DNA of 64,000 nt from Deltaproteobacteria bacterium. GTDB lineage: Bacteria > Myxococcota_A > UBA9160 > UBA4427. The position numbers and the translations under genes were made by a program. The stretch is taken from contig JAJDAO010000073.1 of the NCBI GenBank assembly GCA_029261835.1, positions 186,001-250,000 of the forward strand, read 5' to 3'. This document shows, piece after piece, positions 52,612 to 61,054 of the stretch (the stretch's first letter is position 1; each line of letters opens with the position of its first letter). The notes below the pieces were generated by a model. It made no database searches and was not told the origin of the DNA. It saw only the letters and a program-made list of their open reading frames with translations.

Positions 52612-55600
52612 TCTTCCGCATCATCGAGGCGAGCGTTCGCAACCGCTTCTTCGTGCTCATTGCCACGGCCATTATCGTCGGCATTGGCTGGTGGGCGATG
52701 ACCACGATGCCGGTCGACGCCATCCCCGACCTCTCGGACGTCCAGGTGATCGTCTACACCGGCTACTCGGGCCAGGCGCCCGAGGTCGTGGAGGATCAGG
52801 TCACCTATCCGCTCTCGACCGCGATGCTCTCGGTCCCCTATGCGACCGTCGTGCGCGGCTACTCGTTCTTCGGCTTCTCGATGGTCTACATCATCTTCGA
52901 GGATGGGACCGATCTCTACTGGGCCCGCTCGCGCGTGCTCGAGTACCTCAACTACGTTCAGGCGAGGCTGCCGGCGGGCGTCACGCCCCAGCTCGGCCCG
53001 GACGCCACCGGGGTCGGGTGGATCTACGAGTACACCCTCTCCGACTTCAGCCCGCGCGCCCGGGTGCTGCGTCGCGCGCTCGACCGCGACGGCTCCGGAA
53101 TGCTCGAGCCCGCGGAGCTGCCCGAGCCGAAGTCGGCGAGCCGTAAGGGCGGGAGCACACAGTGCACGCACTCACTGCTCGGCTGGTGTCTGGGCGAGGA
53201 GGAGACGGGCGGCGAGTTGGTGCCCGTCTACGCCACGTCGCAGCTCGCCGAGTTCTTCACACTCGAAGCGCCGCCCGTTACCAAGACCGCGGAGAGCTAC
53301 CGCGAGGAGTCGATCGGCTTCCTCCTCGACGGCTTCGACGCCGACCACGACGAGCGTATCTCTGCCGCGGAGCTGCTGCGCGCCGGCAACTTCCAGGGGA
53401 TCGACCTCTCCCAGCTCCGCTCGCTGCAGGACTGGTACTTCCGCTACGACCTGATGAGCCAGCAGGGCGTGTCCGAGGTGGCGTCGATCGGCGGCTACGT
53501 CAAGCAGTACCAGGTGGAGGTCGATCCCGAGAAGCTGCGCGCCTTCGGCGTCACGATTGCGCAGGTACGCCGGGCCATCCAGGGCGCGAATCTCGACACC
53601 GGCGGTCGCCTGATCGAGATGGCCGAGACCGAGTTCATGGTCCGCGGACAGGGCTACATCGAGTCGATCGACGACCTCGAGACGGTGCCCGTCGGTTTCA
53701 ACCGTGAGAAGCACACCCCGATTTTCCTGCACCAGGTCGCACACGTTCGGATCGGGCCGGAGGTTCGCCGCGGGCTGGTGGAGATGAACGGAGAGGGGGA
53801 GGTCGTCAGCGGGATCGTGCTGGTGCGCTTTGGCGGCAACGCGCTCGAGGTGATCGGACGCGTCGAGAAGCGCATCGAAGAGCTCAAGAGCGGCCTGCCC
53901 GAAGGCGTGGAGATCCACGTCTCCTACGACCGCTCCCGCCTGATCCGGCGCGCCATTGCGACACTTCGCGACAAGCTGAGCGAGGAGATGCTCGTCGTCG
54001 CTCTGGTGTGCATCATCTTTCTGCTCCACTTCCGCTCCTCGCTGGTGGCGATCTTCACGCTGCCGGTCGGCGTGCTGATTGCCTTCATCGCAATGCGGCT
54101 GATGGACCTCAACGCCAACATCATGAGTCTCGGCGGCATCGCGATCGCGATCGGAGTCATGGTCGACGCCTCAGTCGTGATGGTCGAGAACCTGCACAAG
54201 CATCGGGAGCGCAATCCCGATGGCGACCAGCTCGAGCTGGTGCTCGCGTCCGCACGAGAGGTCGGGCCCGCGCTCTTCTTCTCGTTGCTGATCGTGACCG
54301 TCTCCTTCTTGCCCGTGTTCACGCTCGAGCAGCAGGAGGGACGTCTCTTCTCACCGCTCGCCTACACGAAGACCTTCGCGATGGCGGCCTCGGCGCTGCT
54401 CTCCATCACCCTGATTCCCGTGCTGATGTTCTACCTGGTGCGGGGCCGGATCCGGCCCGAGAGTCGAAACCCACTCTCGAAGATGCTGATCGCGGCCTTC
54501 CGCCCTATCAACCGGATTGCGCTGCGCTTCCCGCGCTCGGTCGTGCTTGTCGCGCTGGTGGTCGTGCTCGCGAGCGCCTGGCCGTTCAGCCGCCTGGGGA
54601 GCGAGTTCATGCCGCCACTCAATGAGGGCGACCTTCTCTACATGCCCACCACGCCACCGGGCATCTCGATCACGAAGGCGCGCGAGCTGCTGCAGCAGAC
54701 CGACCGCATCATCGCCCGGCACCCCCAGGTGGCGCACGTGCTGGGCAAGATCGGCCGCGCCGAGACCGCCACCGATCCCGCACCGCTGAACATGATCGAG
54801 ACGACCATCATCCTGAAGGACCAGGACGAGTGGCCGGAGGGCAAGCGCATCGAGACCATCGTCCGCGAGCTCGACGCCATGGTGCAGTTTCCCGGCCTTA
54901 CCAACGCCTGGACGATGCCCATCAAGACGCGCATCGACATGCTCGCCACTGGAATCAAGACGCCCATCGGGATCAAGCTTCTCGGCGATGATCTCGAGGT
55001 GCTCTCGCGCGTCGGCGAGCAGATCGAGGGCGTCGTGGGTCAGCTCCCCGGCACCGCGTCGGTCTACAGCGAGCGTGTCGTGGGCGGGAACTACGTCGAC
55101 ATCCGCATCCGCCGCCAAGAGGCCGCCCGCTACGGGCTCAATGTGGCGGATGTGCAGGACGTGGTGAGCTCGGCGATCGGCGGCATGAATGTGACCGAGA
55201 CCGTGGAGGGGCTGGAGCGCTACCCGGTGAACCTCCGCTTCCCACGCGAGCTGCGCAGCGATCTCGAGGCGCTCGGCGATGTCGCGGTTCCCACGCCGAT
55301 GGGCCACACCGTGCCGCTCGCGCAGGTGGCGGAGATCCGTACCGTGAAGGGCGCGCCGGCGATCAAGAGCGAGAACGCACGCCGCTCGGCCTGGATCTAC
55401 GTCGACCTCACCAGCAGCGACATCGGCGGCTACGTGGCGACGGCCCGCGAGGCCGTCGAAAGGCAGGTCGTCCTGCCGCCCGGCGTCTCGCTCGTGTGGT
55501 CGGGCCAGTACGAGTACATGAAACGCGCGAACGAGCGTCTGACCCTCGTGGTCCCCCTCACGCTCGCCATCATCTTCCTGCTCCTCTACATGCACTTCAG

Positions 55601-56084
55601 ACAGATCAGCGAGAGCCTGATCGTGATGGCGGGGACGATCTTCTTCGCGCCAGTCGGGGGGTTGTGGTTGATGTACGCCCTCGACTTCAACCTCTCGATC
55701 GCGGCCGGCGTGGGGTTCATCGCGCTGGCGGGGCTGGCTGCCGAGACGGGTGTCGTGATGCTCGTCTACCTCGACGAGACACACGCTCGCTACGTCGCCG
55801 AGGGTCGTATGAAGAGCCTCGCCGATCTGCGGAGCGCGGTGGCTGAGGGCGCCGTCGAGCGCGTGCGCCCCAAGCTCATGACCGTGGCGACGACGCTCAT
55901 CGGCCTGCTCCCGATCATGTTCGGCCACGAGACCGGAACCCGCGTGATGAAGCGCATCGCGGCCCCCATGGTGGGCGGCCTGATCTCCTCCACGATCCTC
56001 ACGCTCGTCGTGCTGCCGGCCGTCTACTTCCTCTGGAAGGGATGGTTGCTGCGGCGGGAGAAGGGCGAGAAGGGTAGCGCGTAG
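52608..56084 (+). CDS. CusA-like heavy-metal RND efflux pump with EF-hand insertion
   Basis: 1158 residues from a GTG at 52608 (GTGA overlap with the adaptor). CusA-type features: 'ATAIIVGIGWWAMTTMPVDA' first helix, TM4 proton-relay 'AIGVMVDASVVMVENLHK', 'MPPLNEGDLLYMPTTPPGIS', 'GRAETATDPAPLNMIETTI', 'RIDMLATGIKTPIG' and 'RVRPKLMTVATTLIGLLPIM'. These match the Cu(I)/Ag(I) branch. Relative to CusA, an extra segment of about 110 residues sits in the first periplasmic porter domain (around 151-269). It holds two canonical EF-hand loops: DRDGSGMLEPAE (159-170) and DADHDERISAAE (244-255). The rest of the protein is intact. Confidence 0.93.
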   Translation: MIFRIIEASVRNRFFVLIATAIIVGIGWWAMTTMPVDAIPDLSDVQVIVYTGYSGQAPEVVEDQVTYPLSTAMLSVPYATVVRGYSFFGFSMVYIIFEDGTDLYWARSRVLEYLNYVQARLPAGVTPQLGPDATGVGWIYEYTLSDFSPRARVLRRALDRDGSGMLEPAELPEPKSASRKGGSTQCTHSLLGWCLGEEETGGELVPVYATSQLAEFFTLEAPPVTKTAESYREESIGFLLDGFDADHDERISAAELLRAGNFQGIDLSQLRSLQDWYFRYDLMSQQGVSEVASIGGYVKQYQVEVDPEKLRAFGVTIAQVRRAIQGANLDTGGRLIEMAETEFMVRGQGYIESIDDLETVPVGFNREKHTPIFLHQVAHVRIGPEVRRGLVEMNGEGEVVSGIVLVRFGGNALEVIGRVEKRIEELKSGLPEGVEIHVSYDRSRLIRRAIATLRDKLSEEMLVVALVCIIFLLHFRSSLVAIFTLPVGVLIAFIAMRLMDLNANIMSLGGIAIAIGVMVDASVVMVENLHKHRERNPDGDQLELVLASAREVGPALFFSLLIVTVSFLPVFTLEQQEGRLFSPLAYTKTFAMAASALLSITLIPVLMFYLVRGRIRPESRNPLSKMLIAAFRPINRIALRFPRSVVLVALVVVLASAWPFSRLGSEFMPPLNEGDLLYMPTTPPGISITKARELLQQTDRIIARHPQVAHVLGKIGRAETATDPAPLNMIETTIILKDQDEWPEGKRIETIVRELDAMVQFPGLTNAWTMPIKTRIDMLATGIKTPIGIKLLGDDLEVLSRVGEQIEGVVGQLPGTASVYSERVVGGNYVDIRIRRQEAARYGLNVADVQDVVSSAIGGMNVTETVEGLERYPVNLRFPRELRSDLEALGDVAVPTPMGHTVPLAQVAEIRTVKGAPAIKSENARRSAWIYVDLTSSDIGGYVATAREAVERQVVLPPGVSLVWSGQYEYMKRANERLTLVVPLTLAIIFLLLYMHFRQISESLIVMAGTIFFAPVGGLWLMYALDFNLSIAAGVGFIALAGLAAETGVVMLVYLDETHARYVAEGRMKSLADLRSAVAEGAVERVRPKLMTVATTLIGLLPIMFGHETGTRVMKRIAAPMVGGLISSTILTLVVLPAVYFLWKGWLLRREKGEKGSA
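53082..53372 (+). other. EF-hand pair inserted in the CusA-like pump
   Basis: Two EF-hand loops at 53082-53117 and 53337-53372 flank about 73 residues with two cysteines ('STQCTHSLLGWCLG'). Loop 1 has D1, D3, S5, G6, L8, E9 and E12; loop 2 has D1, D3, D5, I8, S9 and E12. Each is preceded by a helix-like segment ('RARVLRRAL', 'IGFLLDGF'). Confidence 0.85.
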
Positions 56085-56146
56085 CGCTTCGATGGAAGAG
56101 AGCAGTGGCGCCGAGGCCCCTGTCGCCGAGCTGTGCGAAAGCGAAG

Positions 56147-57133
56147 CTACGAATCCACGTAGGGCAACACCGCGCTCTCCATCAGCTCGATGGTGCGCCA
56201 ACCGATCTCGGGCGGGATGCCGCCAACGAGCGGGGTGATGTGCATCGGCCCTCTCTCCTCGTTGGGGCAAGTGAGTTCTTCGATGCACTCGGCTGGCGTG
56301 ATGACGCGGTACTTCCCCTCCGCGCGCAGCTCTTGCGCGGTGCGCCCCCAGGCCTGCGCGTAGGCGCGGATGTCACTGTGCTGCCAGCCGGCGTAGCTGG
56401 TCGCATCATGCACGATGTACTTGCCGATCTCGTCCCAGAGCGCGTCGGGGTCTTGGGCGAGGAGCGTTCCCGCTGGCTGTCCAGGCGTGAAGACGCGGCC
56501 TTTGTTCCCGAGGCGTTCGCACTCGGCGTGGTAGAGCGAGAACAGCTCCGCGTCGTGGAGAGCGGGGGAGAAGGCGAGACCGAAACGGGCGGCCCTGCGC
56601 GCGGCGTGGACGCTCGACCCCCCCACCGCGAGGATACGCTGCGGCTTCGAGCTGGGCTTCGGCCGCACGAGCACGCTGCGGCCTCGATACGAGAAGGGCT
56701 CCCCCTTCCAGGCTGAGAGAATCGCCGCGAGCCCCTCGTCGAGGAGTTGTCCACGCCGCTTCCAATCCTTGCCGAAGGCGGCGTATTCTTCGGGCCGGTA
56801 GCCGAGCCCCGCCACCGCGGCGACACGTCCACCGCTCGCGAGATCGAGCACGGCCAAGTCCTCTGCCAGGCGAATCGGGTCGTGGAGCGGGACGATGATC
56901 GCCGCCACGGTGATCATCATTCGCTCGGTGCGCCCGGCGAGGGCTCCGGCCATCGTGAGCGGGGAGGGGAGGTAGCCGTCCTCGGCCACGTGATGCTCCG
57001 AGAGGCCCACCGCCAGGAAGCCGTGACGATCGGCCCAGGCAGCCATCTCCAGCGCTGCGCGATACATCTCGCCGGGCGTCGCAGGAGAGAGATCGGGTGT
57101 GCGCATCTCGAAACGAAGAAAGCAGTTGGGCAA
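56147..57133 (-). CDS. LLM-class flavin-dependent oxidoreductase
   Basis: 328 residues from a TTG at 57133. That start is preferred over ATG 57106 because it restores the first barrel strand ('CFLRFEMRTPDLSP'), usual for this family. Other features: 'MAAWADRHGFLAVGLSEHH', 'VAAIIVPLHDPIRLAEDLAV', 'ASGGRVAAVAGLGYRPEEY' and 'RILAVGGSSVHAARRAARFG'. Luciferase-like monooxygenase or F420 dehydrogenase; substrate unknown. It converges with the pump gene and diverges from the SnoaL-like gene at 57377. Confidence 0.87.
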   Translation of the reverse strand: MPNCFLRFEMRTPDLSPATPGEMYRAALEMAAWADRHGFLAVGLSEHHVAEDGYLPSPLTMAGALAGRTERMMITVAAIIVPLHDPIRLAEDLAVLDLASGGRVAAVAGLGYRPEEYAAFGKDWKRRGQLLDEGLAAILSAWKGEPFSYRGRSVLVRPKPSSKPQRILAVGGSSVHAARRAARFGLAFSPALHDAELFSLYHAECERLGNKGRVFTPGQPAGTLLAQDPDALWDEIGKYIVHDATSYAGWQHSDIRAYAQAWGRTAQELRAEGKYRVITPAECIEELTCPNEERGPMHITPLVGGIPPEIGWRTIELMESAVLPYVDS

Positions 57134-57376
57134 GGCTCAGCGTTCCGTCGCAGCGGAGCGCATCATGCGCTCGCGCCAATCCTGCAGCAGATTGTTGTCG
57201 CCTCGAAAGAGGGCCAAGAGCATGGGCTCTCCCTGGCTGAGTTCGAAGGAAGCGCGAAACCGCTTCTCGATCTCGCGGGCGCGATCGTACCATTCTGGTC
57301 ATTGACCGAAAACGCTTTCTCTGGTCGAATTGCGCGTGACGAGCGAGAGGACGAGTGAGAGAAAGGGGAGTTCATC

Positions 57377-57838
57377 ATGGGGCGTTGGGATCGGGAAGAG
57401 CTCGAGGAAGCCTTCGACAAGTACCAGGCCGCGGCACTGAAGGGGGCGCAGACCGGCGATTGGCGCGACTGGGCGGATTGTTTCACGAAGGACGCCACGT
57501 ACGTCGAGCACCACTACGGCCGCTTCTGGGGTCGGGAGGTGATCTACGAGTGGATCAGCAAGACGATGAAGCCTTACCCCGTCGATCACATGACCGCGTT
57601 TCCCGTTACCTGGCACAGCATCGACGAGGAGAAGGGCTGGATCTTCTGCGAGGTGATGAACCGCATGGCCGACCTGGGTGACGGCAAGATTCACCAGGAG
57701 GCCAACATCACGATTCTTCACTATGCCGGCAACGGCCTGTTCAGCTACGAAGAAGACGCGTACAACCCCGCAAACTTCGCCAAGATGATCGGCGCCTGGC
57801 AGGCCAGCAAGGACCGTATCGAGGCGGGAGGCAAGTAG
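57377..57838 (+). CDS. SnoaL/NTF2-like protein
   Basis: 153 residues with GGGGAG before the ATG. The cone-shaped NTF2 fold shows as 'LEEAFDKYQAAALKGAQTGD' at the N-terminus, 'WADCFTKDATYVEHHYGRFW' and 'GREVIYEWISKTM', then strands 'GWIFCEVMNRMADLGDG' and 'ANITILHYAGNGLFSYEEDA'. Members include steroid isomerases, SnoaL cyclases and hydroxylating-dioxygenase beta subunits; the length suits the SnoaL-like group. Located in a catabolic-looking neighbourhood, but no operon partner identifies its ligand. Confidence 0.85.
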   Translation: MGRWDREELEEAFDKYQAAALKGAQTGDWRDWADCFTKDATYVEHHYGRFWGREVIYEWISKTMKPYPVDHMTAFPVTWHSIDEEKGWIFCEVMNRMADLGDGKIHQEANITILHYAGNGLFSYEEDAYNPANFAKMIGAWQASKDRIEAGGK

Positions 57839-57854
57839 CGAAGGGGGTGGCTCC

Positions 57855-58937
57855 TCAGCCCGATGCGAGAGGCGCGAAGCCGATCCTCTCAGCCACGGCG
57901 ACCGTGCGCTCCACCAATTCGCCGAGCGGGAGTTCATCGAAGCCGGCGAGGCTTACGCCCACGCGCTCGTTCCAGGGACGCGTCCAGGCTTCTGGGATCG
58001 GTCGCCCCTGTAGCCCCCACAGCCCGCCGACCGTCGCGCCGTTGCAGTCGGTGTCGAGGCCGGCGGAGACGACCTCGCCGATTGCGGCGCCGAAGTCGTT
58101 GCCGTGCCGCACGAGCGCCCACACCACGAGCGCGAGGTTGTTCAGCGTGTGCACCGGAGACATGTCACCGTAGTGTTCGCGCAGCAGAGCGCCGCCATCT
58201 GCCTTCTCGGCGTGGGCCAGCCCGAGCGATACGGCCTGCGCGGCGCCCGAGTGCTCGGGGATCTCTCGCAGTGCCGCATCGATGGCAGGCTCCAGCGCCG
58301 ATTCCGCGGGAATCGCCGCGGCGAGCGCCGCGACGAAGGCGGCGCCGTGAACGCCGTCCCCGCGGTGCGAGAGGCGCGCGTCTCGGCTTGCGAGGTCGGC
58401 GGCGAGATCGGGCCGGCCCGGGCACACCCAGCCGTAGAGGTCTGCCCGGATCTGCGCCCCAATCCAGTCGTTGAATGGATTGTCGGAGCAGGCCTCCAGC
58501 TCGAAACCCAATGGGCCGCCCTCGGCGAACCACTCGTTGCCGCGTTCCACGAGCACCCGATAGGCCGCCCGCTCCGCCGTGAAGACCGCAGCGAACGGGA
58601 GCCGTTTCAGCCAGGCCCGCGCGACGTCCAGTGTCTGTAGCGCGAGCCCATTCTCCTCGAGGAGCAGGAGTGCCAGGACCGTGTAGTTGATGTCGTCGTC
58701 CGGCTCGCTTCGCGAGAGCCGCTCTCGGCAGGAGGCCGCTCCAACCCCTTCTGCCACGGGCGTGCCGGGCAGACACGGTACATAGTCGCGCAAGGGCAGC
58801 GCCTCGGCGGTCTCGAGATAGCGCGTCAGGGCCGGCGCCCCCTGGCTCATCGACAACATCTCGACCGGCTTTCCCAGCTGGCAGCCGGAGACTCGGCCCT
58901 CCCAGGCGCTACGAATGCGGGCTCTCAGCTCGCTCAT
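57855..58937 (-). CDS. ADP-ribosylglycohydrolase-family protein
   Basis: 360 residues from the ATG at 58937. The family's two-metal site is recognisable: 'EPDDDINYTVLAL' gives the first acidic cluster and 'GLDTDCNGATVGGLWGL' the second. The N-terminus 'IRSAWEGRVSGCQLGKPVEM' corresponds to the first helix with the usual 'G...G..lG.p.E' pattern. These all-helical enzymes remove ADP-ribose from proteins or act on related N-glycosides. Cytoplasmic. It converges with the SnoaL-like gene; neither substrate nor partner is apparent. Confidence 0.88.
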   Translation of the reverse strand: MSELRARIRSAWEGRVSGCQLGKPVEMLSMSQGAPALTRYLETAEALPLRDYVPCLPGTPVAEGVGAASCRERLSRSEPDDDINYTVLALLLLEENGLALQTLDVARAWLKRLPFAAVFTAERAAYRVLVERGNEWFAEGGPLGFELEACSDNPFNDWIGAQIRADLYGWVCPGRPDLAADLASRDARLSHRGDGVHGAAFVAALAAAIPAESALEPAIDAALREIPEHSGAAQAVSLGLAHAEKADGGALLREHYGDMSPVHTLNNLALVVWALVRHGNDFGAAIGEVVSAGLDTDCNGATVGGLWGLQGRPIPEAWTRPWNERVGVSLAGFDELPLGELVERTVAVAERIGFAPLASG

Positions 58938-58986
58938 TGACTCGGCTCCTCTAGGGATCGACGTCACGTCGGTGTATGACTTTGCA

Positions 58987-60078
58987 TCAGCTCCCGAGCG
59001 CGGCGAAGGTCTCCAGGTCTTCGAGAGTCGCGGTCAGTCGTTCGAGATTTGCGCGCAGAATCTCTTCACCGTAGTTCTCGACGGGGGTGATCATCCAGCC
59101 AATCAAGAAGCCCCAGATCGCGGTCTGCCTGTACAGCAGCCAGGCATCCTCCATACTGGGGACCGTCTGCACGCCTCCCGCTCTCAGCCGATCCAGGTAG
59201 TAGGCGAGTAGATCTCTTTCATGGCGTCGACGGAACTCGATATCGAGAGCCGTCATCATCATGTACGTGACATCGTGGGCCCAGCGGCCACGAATCATGA
59301 GCTGCCAGTCCAGAAGCCCGACTCTATCGCCTGGCAGGAGGTAGCTGTTCCCGAAGTGCGTATCCCCGTGGAGCAGCGTGGTGGGTTCCGACGCGAGGAT
59401 CCTCTGCGCCTTCCAGAGGCATTCCCAGGCCTCGTCGAATGAGCGCCCCAGGCGCACGAGCAGCGCCTGTTTGTACTCGCTGCGCTCCACCTGGTACTGG
59501 AGGAACTTGCGGCCGGCTCCCTGCATGAAGTCATAGAAGCCGCCCGAACATGAGGTCCAGAGCCAAGCGAGATCCTGCGAGAATCTCGTGCTCGTCCAGA
59601 AGCGCGCATGGAGACCGGCCAGCTGGCTCAGCACGCTCATGATCTGCGGCTCGCTCATCGACTCGGTTGCGTTTGGAAAGTGAGCCGATCTCAGCCGGAG
59701 ATCCTCCATCACCACACCGAAGCCGCCCGACTGCTCGTCGAAGATGCTCGCGAAGACGCGCGGAGTCTCGAGGTCGAGCTCCGGTCGCAGATCTCGGTAG
59801 AAGCGCACCTCATTCTCGTACATGGAGCTCGGTGCGCCTGGACGAATCAAGACTGTCTTGAGGACGACGCGGCTCGGCAGCGCTCGATCGCAGCCGGCGA
59901 CGTAGTCCAGGTCGAGGACCGCTCGCGCCGCCGTCGAAGCGGACCCGGTGTCGCAGTGGGCCTCCTCGACGACCCGCAAGGTCTCGACTGCCACACCCGG
60001 CTGAAGCTCAGAGAGCGCCCCTGTCAGTAGCTCCGGAGTGAGGAGTGCGCTGTTGGTCGGAAACACGACCGCGGCCAT
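58987..60078 (-). CDS. Aminoglycoside phosphotransferase-like small-molecule kinase
   Basis: 363 residues with a protein-kinase-like fold. The catalytic loop is 'TLLHGDTHFGNSYLLPG' (Asp base and Asn metal ligand) and the DFG-equivalent is 'VGLLDWQLMIRGRWAHDVTY'. The N-lobe has 'SRVVLKTVLIR' with the ATP-binding lysine and 'YENEVRFYRDL' with the pairing Glu. The sequence resembles the ecdysteroid-kinase/DUF1679-like group common near acyl-CoA catabolic genes in soil bacteria. It phosphorylates an unknown hydroxyl compound. Same strand as, and upstream of, the ADP-ribosylglycohydrolase. Confidence 0.87.
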   Translation of the reverse strand: MAAVVFPTNSALLTPELLTGALSELQPGVAVETLRVVEEAHCDTGSASTAARAVLDLDYVAGCDRALPSRVVLKTVLIRPGAPSSMYENEVRFYRDLRPELDLETPRVFASIFDEQSGGFGVVMEDLRLRSAHFPNATESMSEPQIMSVLSQLAGLHARFWTSTRFSQDLAWLWTSCSGGFYDFMQGAGRKFLQYQVERSEYKQALLVRLGRSFDEAWECLWKAQRILASEPTTLLHGDTHFGNSYLLPGDRVGLLDWQLMIRGRWAHDVTYMMMTALDIEFRRRHERDLLAYYLDRLRAGGVQTVPSMEDAWLLYRQTAIWGFLIGWMITPVENYGEEILRANLERLTATLEDLETFAALGS

Positions 60079-60343
60079 GCCTCAAGATTCCTTTCCACCG
60101 ACCCGTTCCGAGCGGCACGCTTCGCGCTCATGCGAGGTGAACATGGCGCAGCGTAGCTATGAGGGGACCATTCACAACCGGTCCCGCGCCTCATGGATAG
60201 ACGGAGGACCGCCGCCCAGCCGCCGGTTCCAATTGAGGTTTGGTCGGTTTCTGGCATCATCATCGTGCGCTCGGCGGACTTTCGGCGGCGCTGTTGGCCG
60301 TGGCTGAGTGCGCGGGCTTCTTCGTGCGTGAGTACTATTGGCG

Positions 60344-61012
60344 ATGCTCAAGCTGATTATCGGAAACAAGAACTACTCGTCGTGGTCGCTGCGTGCGTGG
60401 CTATGCCTGCGTGAGAGCAGAATCCCATTCGAAGAGATTCGCATCCCCCTCTTCAGTGGCACGACTTGGCGGGATGAGCTCGCCAAGTACACTCCAGCCG
60501 GACGCGTCCCCGTCCTCGTCGATGGAGACCTGTCGGTCTGGGACAGCCTTGCCATTTGCGAGTACGTGAGAGAGAGGGAGACCGGGGCGGTCGGCTGGCC
60601 AGTTGATCTGCGTGCTCGTACCCATGCGCGTTCAGTGGTGGCCGAGATGCACTCGGGCTTCTTCGGTGTCCGCAACGAGCTGCCGCAGAACCTCCGCGCA
60701 CGCAGACCACTCGCTCTCGCCGAACTCTCGGAAGCCTGTCGCAATGAGATTCGCAGGATTGACGAACTCTGGACCGACGCGCGGCAATGCTACGGAGACT
60801 CGGGGCCGTGGTTGTTCGGACAGTTTTCAATCGCTGACGTCATGTACGCGCCAGTTGCTCTGCGCTTCGTGACCTACTCGATTCCGCTTTCTTGCGAGGC
60901 GCAGAAGTTCGTCGATCGGGTGCAGGAACTCGATTCGGTTCGCGAGTGGTCTCGTGACTCGGCGAAGGAGAGCGAAAGCCTTCGATTCATCGACGAACTC
61001 GCTTCTCAATGA
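60344..61012 (+). CDS. Glutathione S-transferase
   Basis: 222 residues from the ATG at 60344. Thioredoxin-like N-terminal domain: 'MLKLIIGNKNYSSWSLRAWL' with the catalytic Ser/Tyr candidates, 'AKYTPAGRVPVLVDGDLSVW' with the cis-proline, and 'WDSLAICEYVRER' binding glutathione. The helical C-terminal domain has 'GPWLFGQFSIADVMYAPVAL', the N-capping motif. It resembles the YfcF-type branch. Soluble detoxification enzyme that joins glutathione to electrophiles; it stands alone here. Confidence 0.92.
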   Translation: MLKLIIGNKNYSSWSLRAWLCLRESRIPFEEIRIPLFSGTTWRDELAKYTPAGRVPVLVDGDLSVWDSLAICEYVRERETGAVGWPVDLRARTHARSVVAEMHSGFFGVRNELPQNLRARRPLALAELSEACRNEIRRIDELWTDARQCYGDSGPWLFGQFSIADVMYAPVALRFVTYSIPLSCEAQKFVDRVQELDSVREWSRDSAKESESLRFIDELASQ

Positions 61013-61054
61013 GGGCTCCCGTGACTCAGGGGCAGGGCGCGGTCGATCCGGCAA

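Noticed and set aside
54351..56288. A 645-residue reverse-strand frame
   Set aside because: Entirely antisense to the CusA-like pump, His/Arg-rich and without any family features.
58707..58766. Segment 'VGAASCRERLSRSE' in the ADP-ribosylglycohydrolase as a possible repeat-encoded insertion
   Set aside because: It is next to the conserved metal motif and the protein has normal length, so I could not separate an insertion from ordinary loop variation.
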